64,000 nt of DNA from the NCBI GenBank assembly GCA_021791495.1, contig JAJYWN010000056.1:1-64000 (forward strand), given 5' to 3'. Of the stretch, positions 14,896-25,500 are shown one piece after another. The DNA comes from Bacillota bacterium. GTDB taxonomy: Bacteria; Bacillota; Sulfobacillia; JAJYWN01. How positions within the stretch are numbered: position 1 is the first letter of the stretch; each line of letters opens with the position of its first letter. The position numbers and the translations under genes are program-made. The notes under the pieces were generated by a model. The model did no database searches. It was given only the letters and a program-made list of their open reading frames with translations, and was not told the origin of the DNA.

Positions 14896-15819
14896 TTGAA
14901 GAGGCTAACCCACAAACCGCTTGCCATCGTCGGCATCCTAACACTCCTAGCGGTCGTCATCATCGGCGCTCTGCCGGTGAAGAGCGCCGCCGCGACCCTG
15001 AGCTCCGGCTCCTATACGTTCCTCCTAAATGGGGAGGAGATCATGTTCCCGGTCGACCCGGTCGCCCGGAAGGACGGCCTGCTCTTCCCAGAGGAAGTCT
15101 TCGCCCGCTTTGGAATCTCGCTGGTCGAAGCGCCCGCGAAGACCATCACCTTGACCAAGGGTACCGATGTCACGGTGACACTCACCGTCGGTTCCACCGC
15201 CGCGACCATAAACGAGAAGGTTGCCTCAGTCGCGACCGCTCCGCTCCGCCTGGCCGGCCGCCTGTTCCTCCCAGCGGACATCCTAAAGGAGTTCGGCGTG
15301 GAGACGGTTCAAGACGGCACCATGCTGCTATTCCGCACAAGCATCGACGACACGGCCACCCAAACGCTGACCGACACCGAATGGCAACTCCTCCGGAGCG
15401 GCAGGACCATCAACACTACCACCAAGGCGGACTCAGGTGCCCAGTTAACCGCAGAATACACCTTCCTTACACCAGACATCGTCAAGACTACAAATCTGGG
15501 CCTATCCTACGGCGCCCGAGCCCGGCTCCTCTCCTATCTGCAAACCAACAGTGTAGTATTGGTCAAACTCTCCAACTACCAGAGTAGGTCGGGAGGAATA
15601 GTGGCCTCAGGGCTTTATCTGGTGGATAACACCGCGCGAACGGAGTACGACTTTGTTTCGGTGCTCGACCTCGGTTCCGGTCTCCTCAATAACAAGCTGG
15701 CCCCAGGGGCTGACCGCATCGGCGCACTGGTCTTCCCGAAGATCCAGACGCCGAAGGGGCCGTTCTCCCTGTATTATGATACAAGTGCCTCAAACCTGGG
15801 CACATTCGTTCTACCCTAA
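14896..15819 (+). CDS. Secreted protein with copper-amine-oxidase-N-like stalk domain
   Basis: 307 residues from a TTG start seven bases after GGGAGGGG. It has a classic signal peptide: KRLTHK, then a hydrophobic core and ALPVKSAAA. Residues about 40-150 resemble the two-part stalk domain found elsewhere in this window, with GLLFPEEVFARFGISLVEA and GRLFLPADILKEFGVETVQ in place of the usual 'RTLVPLR' motifs. The remaining about 150 residues form an unassigned beta-rich domain. A strong terminator follows. It is likely an extracellular or wall-associated protein of unknown role. Confidence 0.6.
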   Translation: MKRLTHKPLAIVGILTLLAVVIIGALPVKSAAATLSSGSYTFLLNGEEIMFPVDPVARKDGLLFPEEVFARFGISLVEAPAKTITLTKGTDVTVTLTVGSTAATINEKVASVATAPLRLAGRLFLPADILKEFGVETVQDGTMLLFRTSIDDTATQTLTDTEWQLLRSGRTINTTTKADSGAQLTAEYTFLTPDIVKTTNLGLSYGARARLLSYLQTNSVVLVKLSNYQSRSGGIVASGLYLVDNTARTEYDFVSVLDLGSGLLNNKLAPGADRIGALVFPKIQTPKGPFSLYYDTSASNLGTFVLP

Positions 15820-15856
15820 AGACTCCTTCGTATTCCGGCTTCCCAAACATTCTCGG

Positions 15857-15890
15857 AAAGAGCCTCCACCCCCCCGGAGGCTCTTTCTAT
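15857..15890 (+). terminator. Rho-independent terminator
   Basis: The stem AAAGAGCCTCC / GGAGGCTCTTT with a C-rich loop ends in TTTCT, 37 bp after the stalk-domain gene. Confidence 0.85.
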
Positions 15891-16132
15891 GCGCATAACC
15901 ATGCGCCCCCGCCGCTAAGTTCTTTCTTACCAATGCAGGAATTCAGCTCCTAATGTTGAATCCACAGGCGAAGTTACCACACCCGTGACGGGAGACCCCT
16001 CTCCCGCCAAGCCTGACCAGTCTACTGGTTGTCTCAGCGACATAGATCTGGGATAGGCTTCCAGAGACCGGTTTGAGCATGGTGTGGCGTGAGTTCATAG
16101 AGGCCGCCCCTCGGGCGGGAGAGCTAAGGGGA

Positions 16133-16162
16133 TTGACGCGAGCGTTGGGCGGATTATACAAT
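16133..16162 (+). promoter_or_regulatory. Probable sigma-A-type promoter of the first S-layer-like gene
   Basis: TTGACG at 16133-16138 is followed after 16 bp by TATACA (or after 18 bp by TACAAT). Transcription would start near 16169, leaving a leader of about 205 nt. Confidence 0.5.
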
Positions 16163-16172
16163 ATCCGTTAGC

Positions 16173-16199
16173 GCAAGATTGGGCAATCTTGCCTTTTCT
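16173..16199 (+). promoter_or_regulatory. 5'-leader stem-loop of the first S-layer-like gene
   Basis: A perfect stem, GCAAGATT / AATCTTGC, with a GGGC loop is followed by CTTTTCTG. Sitting within a few bases of the predicted transcript start, it could protect the 5' end of the mRNA. Alternatively it could act as a weak terminator or attenuator. Confidence 0.45.
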
Positions 16200-16376
16200 G
16201 CGTCTATCGAACCAAGTCAGGAAGGCGCTCCCTCCGGGGAAAGGCCAGCATGATAGAAGTTTGGTCCAAGTCATTTTTGGGAAAGGGGGAATCGGGGGAC
16301 TACCAAAACACCACCGTGTGTTGGGGAGTTTGTACAGGAGAGAGTGCGTTTTCTTCAAAGGAGGATTGTTTAGTAC

Positions 16377-19300
16377 ATGAGGCGTTTCAAGAAGTTGTTC
16401 GTCACCATCCTCGTGGTGGCAACTATCCTTGGAACAGCCAGCGCATTCACGAGCGCTGCTAGCTTACTCGACGTGGAAGGCACCAAATATGCCGGATCCG
16501 TCGGTAAGCTGGTCGGCATCGGCGTCCTCACCGGTTATCCCGATGGGACGTTCAAGCCCGCCGCGACCGTAACTCGCGCCCAAATGGCAGCGATTCTGGT
16601 CCGGTCCCTGGGTCTTGATGATGCCGCGAAGCTGGCCAAGGGCGCTACGCCGTTTGCCGATGTCCCGGCGACCCACTGGGCGTCAGGGTACGTCAATGTT
16701 GCCTTCAACAAAGGCATCGTCACCGGCGTGAGCGAAACCAAGTTCAACCCCGATGACACCGTCACCGGCGCACAGGCCATCACCATGTTGGTCCGTGCCA
16801 CCGGGCATGCCGGCGAAGTCACCGGCGCCTGGCCCGCCGGTTACATCGAAGTTGCCACGAAGCTTGGCCTGATCGCGAACGTAGACTTCGCGGCCAGCGC
16901 CCCGGCTACCCGTGGTGACATCGCGATCATGACCGATACCGCGGTCTACACCGTGACCAACCCGACCTCTGGCGAGAGTCTGGCTTGGTCGGTGTTCAAG
17001 GCTCCGTCGGCTAAGCCCGACACCACCGCTCCGGTCATCACTCTGACCTCTCCGGCCGCCGGCAAGGTCTCCGCGACCTCCGCCACCGTGTCCGGTAGCG
17101 TCAGCGAAGCCGCCACCCTGAAGGTAAACGGCACCGCCGTGACCCTTGGCGCCGGCAACACCTTCTCGACCAGCGTTAGCCTGGCTATGGGTGACAACAC
17201 CATCACGGTGGAAGCCACCGATAAGTACGGCAACGCCGCAGCCCCGGTGTCCGTCGTAGTGAACCGCTACGGCGCCGCCGCTTCCCTCGCCCTGACCCCG
17301 TCCACGGCTACCGTCGCCGTTGGTGGGACCGCCAGCTTCGCCGCTGCTGTTAAGGACGAAGCCGGCCAGGCCCTCACCGACACGGTGACCTACGCCGCCG
17401 ACAAGGGCACCATCGCCGCCGATGGCACCTACACCGCGCCCACCACTCCGGGCACGGCCACCATCACGGCGACCTCCGGCAGCCTCTCCGCCACCGCCAC
17501 CGTCACGGTGAACGCGGGCGCCCTGGCTACCGTCACCGTCACCCCGGCCACCGCCAGCCTGGCCACCGGCCAGCAGCAGGCGTTCGCCGCCAAGGGCTAT
17601 GACGCGAACGGCAACGAAGTGGCTATCACCCCGGCCTGGTCCGTGGACAACAACGGCGTCATCAGCGCCGCTGGTACATTCGCGGGCGCCTCAGGCAGCT
17701 ACACCGTCACGGCTACCTCCGGTACCGTGAGCGGCACGGCTACCGTGAAGGTCTCGGGCGCGGCCACGAAGGTCGTGACCACGGCCTCCAGCACCAGCAT
17801 CAAGGCCAATGGCACCTCCACGTCGGTCATCACGGCCACGCTTCAGGATGCCAACGGCAACACGGCCATTGGTGACTCCAGCAGCAAGGTCACCTTCACC
17901 AAGGTCGGCCCCGGTGGCTTCGGCACCCAGGCCACCACGGTGACGGTCAGCGCTGGTGTGGCCAGCATCACCCTGACCTCTACCACGAACACCGGTATCG
18001 CCCGTGTCACCGCCACGTCGAACCTCCCCGGTGTGACCGGGTCATACGTGGATGTCACCCTGGCGACTCCGACCATCACCCAGGTCAAGACGTCCGTCAA
18101 TATGGCGCAGGTTTCGGCCGACAACACGACACGCGCCACCATCAGCGCCAAGCTGGCTGACGAAAACGGCGTCACGGTCGCTTCCGGGACCAACGTCGTG
18201 ACCTTCAAGGTCTCCAGCACCGACTACTTCAAGGTGGTCACCGCCGATGGCGATGCGAGCACCGACGGCTACCAGGTGACCGCCGCGGGCGGCGTCGCCA
18301 CCTTCCAAGTGGAGTCTAGGCCGACCCCGGGCAGCATCACCGTGACGGCTTCCGCCACCGGCCTGACCTCGGACGCCGGCGTAACCGTGAACTCGGTCCA
18401 AACCGGTCCGTCCACTAAGCTTGTCATCGTCGGTCCCCTGACCGATACGAAGGTCTACACGGGCGTCGACACGACGAAGATGCAGAAAGTGGTTGTCCAG
18501 GTCCAGGACTATAACGGGAACCTGGTGACCGCTAACAACACCGCCAGCGTCACGCTGGTCGCAACGGAAAAGGGTACTAGCAACCCCAGCGTTACCATCA
18601 CCGGTGGCGCGACCCAAACCGTCACCGCCGGCAAGTTCACCTATTACATCCAGGACACGGAAGCTGAAGCTGTGGAGTACACGGCCACTTCTGGCGGTCT
18701 GACCTCGGCCTCCAAGGTCACCGGAACGTTCACGACCGGTGATCCGTCGCAGGTGAAGGTCACCTCCACCACTCCGGGCACCGTGAGCGCCGACGGGACC
18801 TCTACCGCGACCGTCACGGCATCCATCCTGGACGTCTATGGGAACCTCGTCTCGACGGCCACCAACCTGGTGACCTTCTCGCGGACAGGTGGCACCAACA
18901 CGACCCTTCCCAGCACGCTCGCGGTCAACGCGGTCGGCGGCAAGGCCACCATTTCGGTGACGTCCAAGACGACGCCGGGCGGCCCCGACACCTTCGACGC
19001 TACGGCCAAGGCCTCTGATGGGACCAACGATCTCACCAACGCCGCCGAAGTCAACGCCGTTGGCACCAACCAGGTTGCCACGGCCCTCTTCGGTATGCCC
19101 AACAACCTCGTCATTACCGGTGGCGGCGCTACGGCCGGCACCGCGAAGACCGTCACCGTTGCGGTGAAGGACTACGCCGGTAACACTATCACCAGCAACA
19201 ACAGCGCCGTTATCACCCTGACTGTGGATGGCTCGGCCACCGTGGCCAGCAACCCGGTCACCGCGGTGAACGGGGTGGCGACCTTCTCCGTCACCGACAA

Positions 19301-22187
19301 CGTGGCTGAGACGGTCAACCTCAAGGCCGACGGACTAGGCCTCCCCCAGGCGACCGGCGTTACCTTGGTCGTCGGGCCGAGCACCCTGTCCAGCGTCGTC
19401 CTGAAGGCCGCCCGCTCCAGCATCGCCGCCGATGGCAGCATGGATGTCATCACCGCTGAAGGCCACGATGCGTATGGGAACGTGATCACTCCGCCCGAAG
19501 TGATTACCCTCACCTACTCGCCGACGAGCACTTATGGCACCCTCGTTGGGAACGCCAACGTCGACACTTCGGCGTCGGGCCTCTTCACTTCGAACACCAC
19601 TCCTGGTAGCATCACCATAAGTGGTACCGCCACCACCGCCGGCGTCACCGTCAGCCCGGTCACGATTACCACCTACGTGCCTGTGACGGCCTACAGCCTG
19701 CGGTTCCAGACTATGCCTACGCCCAAAGCTGGAGAAACCAAGAGCGTTAAGGTTGAAGTCCTCGACTACAACGGCAACGTCCTCACCAGTAACACCGGCA
19801 TGTCGATTGCGCTGGAGCAGAACTCGGGCGGAAAAGCCGTTTTCGCGACCCCGGTGACCACCCTCGCCGGTGTGGCGGGCTTTAACGTGAGGGATATCAA
19901 GGCGGAGACCCTGACGCTAACCGCTAAGGCCACCGGCCTTGTATCGGCTACCGGTAGCCTGGTGGTGGCCCCGGCCGCCGCGGACCATACGGTTATCTCG
20001 GCTTCGCCAGCCTGGATCGCCAATGACGGCATCGCTCAGTCGGTGATCTCGGTCAAGGTTCTTGACGCTTTCGACAATACTCAGACCAGCGCCAACGGCA
20101 CGGTGACCCTGGCGAACAACCTGACCACTTCGGGCACGCTGTCCGGCACCAGCGCCACCATCACCAATGGTGTCAACAGCAACACCATTATCCTGACGTC
20201 CAAGAGTGGCGCGGGCTCTGCCGGCGCGCCGGTCATCAGCCAGAGCGCGATCTCAGGTATCACCCTGGCCACCCCGGCTGCCAACCAGAACGCCACCGTT
20301 AGCGTGGGCACGGCGGCCAGCAAGTACCTGGTCACCCTTAGCCCGAGCACCGTTACCGTTGGTGGTTCAGTCACTGTATCCGCACAGCTCGCTGATGCGT
20401 CCAATAACCCTGTGGCGACGGCCGGGAAGACCGTCACTTGGGGCGGCGCCGGCGCGGGCTCCTTCGGATCCGCGACCAGCACCACCGACTCGAACGGTGT
20501 CGCAACGGTAACTTACACTGCGGGCTCGGCTCCGGCTACGCCCACCCTGACCGCTACTGACACTGATACCTACACCGGCAGCGCTGGCCTGACCGTCAAC
20601 GCTGGCTCGGCCAGTGGCTTTACCGTCACCATGGCGGCGGGTCCCTATACTGTCGGTGGGACTAAGGTTGCCACCGCGCAGTTGAAGGACTCCCTCGGTA
20701 ACAACGTATCCCAGTCCGGCGTGGTCATCACCTGGGCCGACACCGGAACCGGCGCTTATGCTGGCGAGTTCAGTGCGGCTACTAGCACGACCGACGGTAC
20801 CGGCGCGGCCACGGTTACGGTCACGCTGAACACGACCGCCGGTCGGACCCACATCATCAGCGGCACGGCGACAGGCCTCACGCCGACCGCTGCTGGTTCC
20901 ATCACGACCGTGGCTGGCGCCCCGGCTACGATCGCAATCACCCCGACTGGGGCGACTAGCGTTACCGCCGGCGGGACTCAGGCTGTTGCGGCAACCGTCC
21001 GCGATGCCTACGGCAACCTGGTTGCCGACGGCACCACGGTGAACTTCGCGGCGACTGCAGCCACTGACTTTACCGTCAGTGCCGCTTCCGCCACGACCAC
21101 GGCTGGCGTCGCCACGGTTAACGCTCAGGCTGCGGCTACGATAACCGGAACTAACACGGCGACCGTGACGGCGACCGTCGGTGTGCTGAATGCGAACACT
21201 GGTCTATTGACCAACGTTGCTGGAGCAGCTCACCACTTCGCCGCCGCGCTCGCGGTAGCTGGCAGCAAGACTGCCGGTGCTGCGTTTGAGGTGACGTTCA
21301 CGGCTCAAGACGCGAACAACAATACGGTCACGTCGTACACCGGCGCTAAGACCATATCGTTCACGTCCGCCGCTACCGCGTCGCCGAACGTAACCGCGCC
21401 GACGATCCCAGCCTCGCAGAGCGTCACGTTCACCGCTGGCGTTGGTACCACGGCGGGCGGTACGTTCATTCTGACCAATGCGGGTGAGACTCCGACCATC
21501 AGTGGCTCGGCGGCAGGCGTTACTGCAGGGGCCACTACTGCCATTACCGTGAACCCGGCTACAGCTGCCACCTTCACTGTGGTGGCTCCGGGCACTGCAA
21601 CGGCAGGTTCGTCGTTTGCCATCACCAGCATCACGGCAAAGGATGCCTACGGCAACACGGCCACCGGTTACACGGGTGCCAAGACCATCGCCTACTCGGG
21701 TCCGGCTAACAGCCCGAAGGGCACGGCTCCTAGCTACACTACTGCCGTCACCTTCGCGGCTGGTGTTGCCACGACCACTCTCACCACGACCCTCACGAAC
21801 GCCGAATCCGTGGCCATCGGTGCAGCCGACGGCGGAGTCACGGGGACCTCAGGCACCGTCGTCGTGAGCCCGGGCGCGGTGAACGATGTTGAGTCCACGT
21901 TCAGCCCGACTACGGCCAACGCTCCTGTTGGAACAGGCGTTGCGGTCACAGTCACGCTGAAGGACGCCGAACAGAACCCGGTTCCTAACGTCGCTATCAC
22001 TCTGGCGGCGACCGGCGCCACCGGTGGTGGCGTTGGGGCGGTCACGACTCAGCCTGGCTCAACCAACGCATCCGGCCAGGCCATCGGCATCGTGAGAGCG
22101 ACCGCCGGTGCGAGCACGGACACGGTCACCTTCAGTGCCACGGCTCCCGCAGGACTAACCGACACCATAGTCATTACGATTCCGTAA
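16377..22187 (+). CDS. S-layer-like protein: three SLH domains plus a long array of Ig-like repeats
   Basis: 1,936 residues. The signal peptide MRRFKKLFVTILVVATILG...SAFTSAAS is followed by three SLH domains (about 30-195) with YPDGTFKPAATVTRAQMAAI, VPATHWASGYVN and APATRGDIAIM. Such domains bind pyruvylated secondary cell-wall polymer. The rest is a string of Big/invasin-type Ig-like domains rich in Thr, Val, Ala and Gly, with repeated 'VTVTPATASLATGQQQAF' and 'KANGTSTSVITATLQDANGN' patterns and almost no Cys. AAAGGAGGAT precedes the ATG. Size, architecture, long leader and strong terminator fit a major surface-layer protein. It is colinear with the 31110 gene over the first about 1,307 residues; the last about 629 are its own. 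Confidence 0.88.
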   Translation: MRRFKKLFVTILVVATILGTASAFTSAASLLDVEGTKYAGSVGKLVGIGVLTGYPDGTFKPAATVTRAQMAAILVRSLGLDDAAKLAKGATPFADVPATHWASGYVNVAFNKGIVTGVSETKFNPDDTVTGAQAITMLVRATGHAGEVTGAWPAGYIEVATKLGLIANVDFAASAPATRGDIAIMTDTAVYTVTNPTSGESLAWSVFKAPSAKPDTTAPVITLTSPAAGKVSATSATVSGSVSEAATLKVNGTAVTLGAGNTFSTSVSLAMGDNTITVEATDKYGNAAAPVSVVVNRYGAAASLALTPSTATVAVGGTASFAAAVKDEAGQALTDTVTYAADKGTIAADGTYTAPTTPGTATITATSGSLSATATVTVNAGALATVTVTPATASLATGQQQAFAAKGYDANGNEVAITPAWSVDNNGVISAAGTFAGASGSYTVTATSGTVSGTATVKVSGAATKVVTTASSTSIKANGTSTSVITATLQDANGNTAIGDSSSKVTFTKVGPGGFGTQATTVTVSAGVASITLTSTTNTGIARVTATSNLPGVTGSYVDVTLATPTITQVKTSVNMAQVSADNTTRATISAKLADENGVTVASGTNVVTFKVSSTDYFKVVTADGDASTDGYQVTAAGGVATFQVESRPTPGSITVTASATGLTSDAGVTVNSVQTGPSTKLVIVGPLTDTKVYTGVDTTKMQKVVVQVQDYNGNLVTANNTASVTLVATEKGTSNPSVTITGGATQTVTAGKFTYYIQDTEAEAVEYTATSGGLTSASKVTGTFTTGDPSQVKVTSTTPGTVSADGTSTATVTASILDVYGNLVSTATNLVTFSRTGGTNTTLPSTLAVNAVGGKATISVTSKTTPGGPDTFDATAKASDGTNDLTNAAEVNAVGTNQVATALFGMPNNLVITGGGATAGTAKTVTVAVKDYAGNTITSNNSAVITLTVDGSATVASNPVTAVNGVATFSVTDNVAETVNLKADGLGLPQATGVTLVVGPSTLSSVVLKAARSSIAADGSMDVITAEGHDAYGNVITPPEVITLTYSPTSTYGTLVGNANVDTSASGLFTSNTTPGSITISGTATTAGVTVSPVTITTYVPVTAYSLRFQTMPTPKAGETKSVKVEVLDYNGNVLTSNTGMSIALEQNSGGKAVFATPVTTLAGVAGFNVRDIKAETLTLTAKATGLVSATGSLVVAPAAADHTVISASPAWIANDGIAQSVISVKVLDAFDNTQTSANGTVTLANNLTTSGTLSGTSATITNGVNSNTIILTSKSGAGSAGAPVISQSAISGITLATPAANQNATVSVGTAASKYLVTLSPSTVTVGGSVTVSAQLADASNNPVATAGKTVTWGGAGAGSFGSATSTTDSNGVATVTYTAGSAPATPTLTATDTDTYTGSAGLTVNAGSASGFTVTMAAGPYTVGGTKVATAQLKDSLGNNVSQSGVVITWADTGTGAYAGEFSAATSTTDGTGAATVTVTLNTTAGRTHIISGTATGLTPTAAGSITTVAGAPATIAITPTGATSVTAGGTQAVAATVRDAYGNLVADGTTVNFAATAATDFTVSAASATTTAGVATVNAQAAATITGTNTATVTATVGVLNANTGLLTNVAGAAHHFAAALAVAGSKTAGAAFEVTFTAQDANNNTVTSYTGAKTISFTSAATASPNVTAPTIPASQSVTFTAGVGTTAGGTFILTNAGETPTISGSAAGVTAGATTAITVNPATAATFTVVAPGTATAGSSFAITSITAKDAYGNTATGYTGAKTIAYSGPANSPKGTAPSYTTAVTFAAGVATTTLTTTLTNAESVAIGAADGGVTGTSGTVVVSPGAVNDVESTFSPTTANAPVGTGVAVTVTLKDAEQNPVPNVAITLAATGATGGGVGAVTTQPGSTNASGQAIGIVRATAGASTDTVTFSATAPAGLTDTIVITIP

Positions 22188-22221
22188 TGACCGACGTTCA
22201 GCAACTAGAGTAACTGTAGGA

Positions 22222-22256
22222 GGAAAGGGGCCCCCTGAATGGGGGCCCCTTTCCAC
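22222..22256 (+). terminator. Rho-independent terminator of the first S-layer-like gene
   Basis: A 14-bp perfect stem, GGAAAGGGGCCCCC / GGGGGCCCCTTTCC, with the loop TGAAT lies 34 bp past the stop codon. The T-run is short. Confidence 0.8.
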
Positions 22257-22578
22257 ACGCTACCGACAAGGCCCCCCATGTGTTGGTGGCCCCTCCGCTT
22301 TGGAGGACTTTGCCCGCTACCTACGCCGTCCGCCCATGAATCGCGACGGCTCCGCGCAGCGGAGGTTCCGCGGCGGAAGGCAAATATGCCGCCTTGATAG
22401 TGGAACCGTTCCCCGGCGCGCGGCGTCTCCAACAGGGGGCCCAGACGCTACCACGCCTTGCGGAGAACACCTGGCACCGCCGCCAGGGCATACAGGAAAC
22501 CCCAGGGGTGGTGTGGAAACGTTCTCCGAGTGCAGGGGTGCCGAGGGTCCACCGATAGATTCATTTGGAGGGGTAGCT
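22257..22578 (+). other. Structured leader of the second large SLH gene
   Basis: No gene was recognised. It can fold into an outer stem CGGAGAAC (22461-22468) / GTTCTCCG (22521-22528) enclosing CCTGGC/GCCAGG and ACACC/GGTGT. A second hairpin, GCGTCT/AGACGC (22423-22448), is flanked by GTGG/CCAC. It resembles a structured 5' leader, but no known riboswitch class was matched. Confidence 0.35.
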
Positions 22579-25500
22579 GTGAAGAGGGGTTCAAGGTTTC
22601 TCGCCGCGGCTTTGGTTGGCTTGGTACTGTTGACATCCATGGTCTTGCCAGTGCCGATTTCCAAGACGGTGGAGGCCGCGTCCATCGAGGCCCCTCTCCC
22701 GGCGGACGTCGCCGGTCTTCCATGTGAGGGGGCCGTGCGGTCTCTGGTGTCCCTGAACGTGTTCAAGGGGTTGCCCGATGGGACATTCCAGCCCACTAAG
22801 TCCATTACCCGCGCGGAGTTCGCCGCCACCATGGCACGCGCCCTAGACTTAGATCTAGTGGCCAAGAGCCTGAACGGGCCTTCCGGGTTCTCGGATGTGC
22901 CGGCCTCCCACTGGGCTTCCGGTTACATCAACTTCGCCGCGGGGCGCGGTCTGGTGAATGGCGTGGGGGACGGCAAGTTCGCCCCCGGCGACCCCGTTAC
23001 GTTCGTCCAAGTCGCCACAATGCTCATCCGCTTGGTCGGACGTGACTCCGATATCAAAGTCCCATGGCCCGCCGGGCCTTACCTGACCGCCGATGACCTG
23101 GGGATCCCGAAGGGGATCAGGTACGACACCAACGCTCCGGCAACCCGCGGTGATGTGGCCATCATGCTGGCCAATACCATCTTTGGAGTCAATCTGGCAT
23201 CCAGCGGTGCGCCCTTGGCCAAAACCGTCTTCGGTATTCAGAAACTGAGCTTGTCTCCCAGTCCCGCGGTGATTGGCGGCGCGGGTAGCGTGACCCTAAC
23301 CGCCAAAGGCGTGAAAGATAATAAAGAAGAAATCACCTTGGGCCCCACCTACACTGTGACGTCGGGGCAAGCCACCGTTACCTCCGGTGGGAAGGTGACC
23401 CCTACTGGCGCCGGCGCCGTTAAGGTGAGAGCGACCCTCGGCTCCTTCTCTAGTGAGGCCGATATCGTCGTCTCCTCCTCCTTCCGCATTGACCCCGCTT
23501 CGCCAGTGGCCCTTCCCGGCGCCGCCATCCAACTGACGGCCTACGCCACAGGCCCAGGGATTACCGAGAACGTTGTCCTCCCTGTGACGTGGACCAAGGT
23601 TAGTGGACAGTCCACCCTTACTCCGGGAGGGTTGGTCACGGTAGCCGCCGGCGATACGGTGATTCAAGCGTCGTATGCGGGCACGACGAAAACAGTGACC
23701 GTACGGGGTTCCGCCACTCTTGCTGTGACTCCCTCGGAAGTCTCGCTCCTGCCCGGCGCTCAGCAGCAATTCCAGGCGGCCATCGTGGCTGAAGGCGGCA
23801 CGCCGGTCCCAGCGTACGCGGTCGAGTGGTCCGCTTCCGGTGGCACAATCACCTCTGGCGGCCTGTTCACCGCCGCGGCCGGGACCGGTTCTGTCACGGT
23901 AACCGCCCGCGCCTCCGGGCTTTCCGGGACCGGGAAGGCTTATGTGCTCAGCCGCGTGGAGGTCACACCGGGAGCACCCAATCTTGGGCTTGGCGAGCCT
24001 GTCCAGTTCACGGCGGTGGGTTACGACTCCGCCGGGCGGATCATGACCATCAATCCGACATGGGACGTTACCCCTTCGACCCTGGGAGTGATCAGCTCCA
24101 CGGGTAGGATGGTCGGCACGGTGGCCGGGGCCGGGACGGTCCGGGCCACGGCAGCCGGGATTTCGGGTTCCACTTCGTTTACCACCGCCGGGGCGGCTGC
24201 CCAATTGGATATCGCCACGGACAAGTCCACGGTGCCGGCCAACGGTTCCTCCGAGGTCCAGGTCACCGTGCGGGTACTTGACTCCCTCGGCTACCTGGTC
24301 AAAGCCGGCGCTTACCGCGTGTACTTCAGCCTGAACAGCTCACCTCTGGGCTCCTTTACCGCGAACGCCGTGGATACGGTGAACGGAGTGGCCGTCACCA
24401 CTTTCAAACCTACGACCTCCGCCGGGAACGCCCAGATTATCGCCAGTTCAACAGGACTCACTACAGACAGCATTTTCGTCAGCACCACGGTGCCGTCAGC
24501 CTCGTCGGTGGCCTTGTCGGTTTCTCCGGCGCCCATCGCCGCAAGCGCCAATAGCGTGACCACCTTGACCGCAACGCTGAAAGACCAGACCGGGGCGGTA
24601 ATGAGTAACAACACGGGCACCACTATCGTCGTCACCGTGAACTCCTCGGATACCAATGTCGTCACGGTCCCATCCGTGATATCCATCATACCTGGCGCCT
24701 CCACCGGCACGACTACACTCCGGTCGACGGGGATTCCCGGGTCTGTATCGTTGTCCGGCAGCACCAACCTGTCCGGCGTGGGCTTGGTCGGCACCACCCT
24801 TCAGGTAGCTCAGGCCGGTGCCGCTCATCACTTGGCCGTTCGCGGACCGATCGACTCCGTGGCGGCGGATAACTTGACCGAGCGTTCCGTGGTGGTGGAA
24901 CTCCGGGATGCAAATGAAGTGGTGCTGACCGGAGACAGCAGTACTGTAGTCTCCCTAACGGTATCCTCGGGAACAGCCACCGTGGCCTCCGGAACATCCA
25001 TCACCTGCCAGGGAGGGCTCGCCACCTTCCGCCTGCGCTCGGCTGTCGCCGGCACAGTCTCCCTATTGGCCAGTTCCGGGAACGTGACCTCGGCCACCGG
25101 ATCCCTCACCTTCACACCAGGGACCGCCACGAACGTAGGGTTGGCGGTCGAGCCCTTGAACAACATTGCGGCGGACGGTGGCGCCAGCAGCGCCACGCTG
25201 GTGGCGACCATTAGGGACGCTCAAGGAAACACGGTCACTTCCGCGACCAATGCGGTGACCTTCAGCCGGACCGCGGGACCGGGGGCTTTGACCCTGCCCA
25301 GCACGACCACGGTTACCGCCGTAGCGGGCGTGGCACGATTGACCTTACCGTCCGGGACGGTACCGGGCACGGATAGCTTCAAGGCCACCTCCACCGGCCT
25401 TGCGGACAGTCCTACGGTCACTGTGACCACCAGAATCACCGGAGTTCCGGTAGCCGTACAGGTGCAGCCCATCGCCGGCTTCGCCGCCGGAGGTTCCGCC

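Larger units (their letters stand above)
15891..16376 (+). other. Long untranslated leader region of the first S-layer-like gene
   Basis: No gene. It holds small dyads (CGGGAG/CTCCCG at about 15989; ACCAGT-CT-ACTGGT at 16016-16029), a likely promoter at 16133-16162 and a hairpin at 16173-16192. About 180 nt of untranslated sequence then runs to AAAGGAGGAT and the ATG. Long leaders are usual for S-layer genes. Confidence 0.5.

Noticed and set aside
17280-22187. Repeated segments inside the S-layer-like genes as DNA repeats or an array
   Set aside because: They are explained by homologous Ig-like protein domains in an intact reading frame.
22257-22578. A known riboswitch (c-di-GMP, cobalamin or c-di-AMP class) before the SLH gene
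   Set aside because: Stems are present but none of the conserved core sequences of those classes could be found by eye.
22300-22578. In-frame upstream extension (93 codons) of the second large SLH protein
   Set aside because: No ribosome site or signal peptide at the earlier start; the GTG at 22579 has GGAGGGG before it and opens a classical signal peptide.
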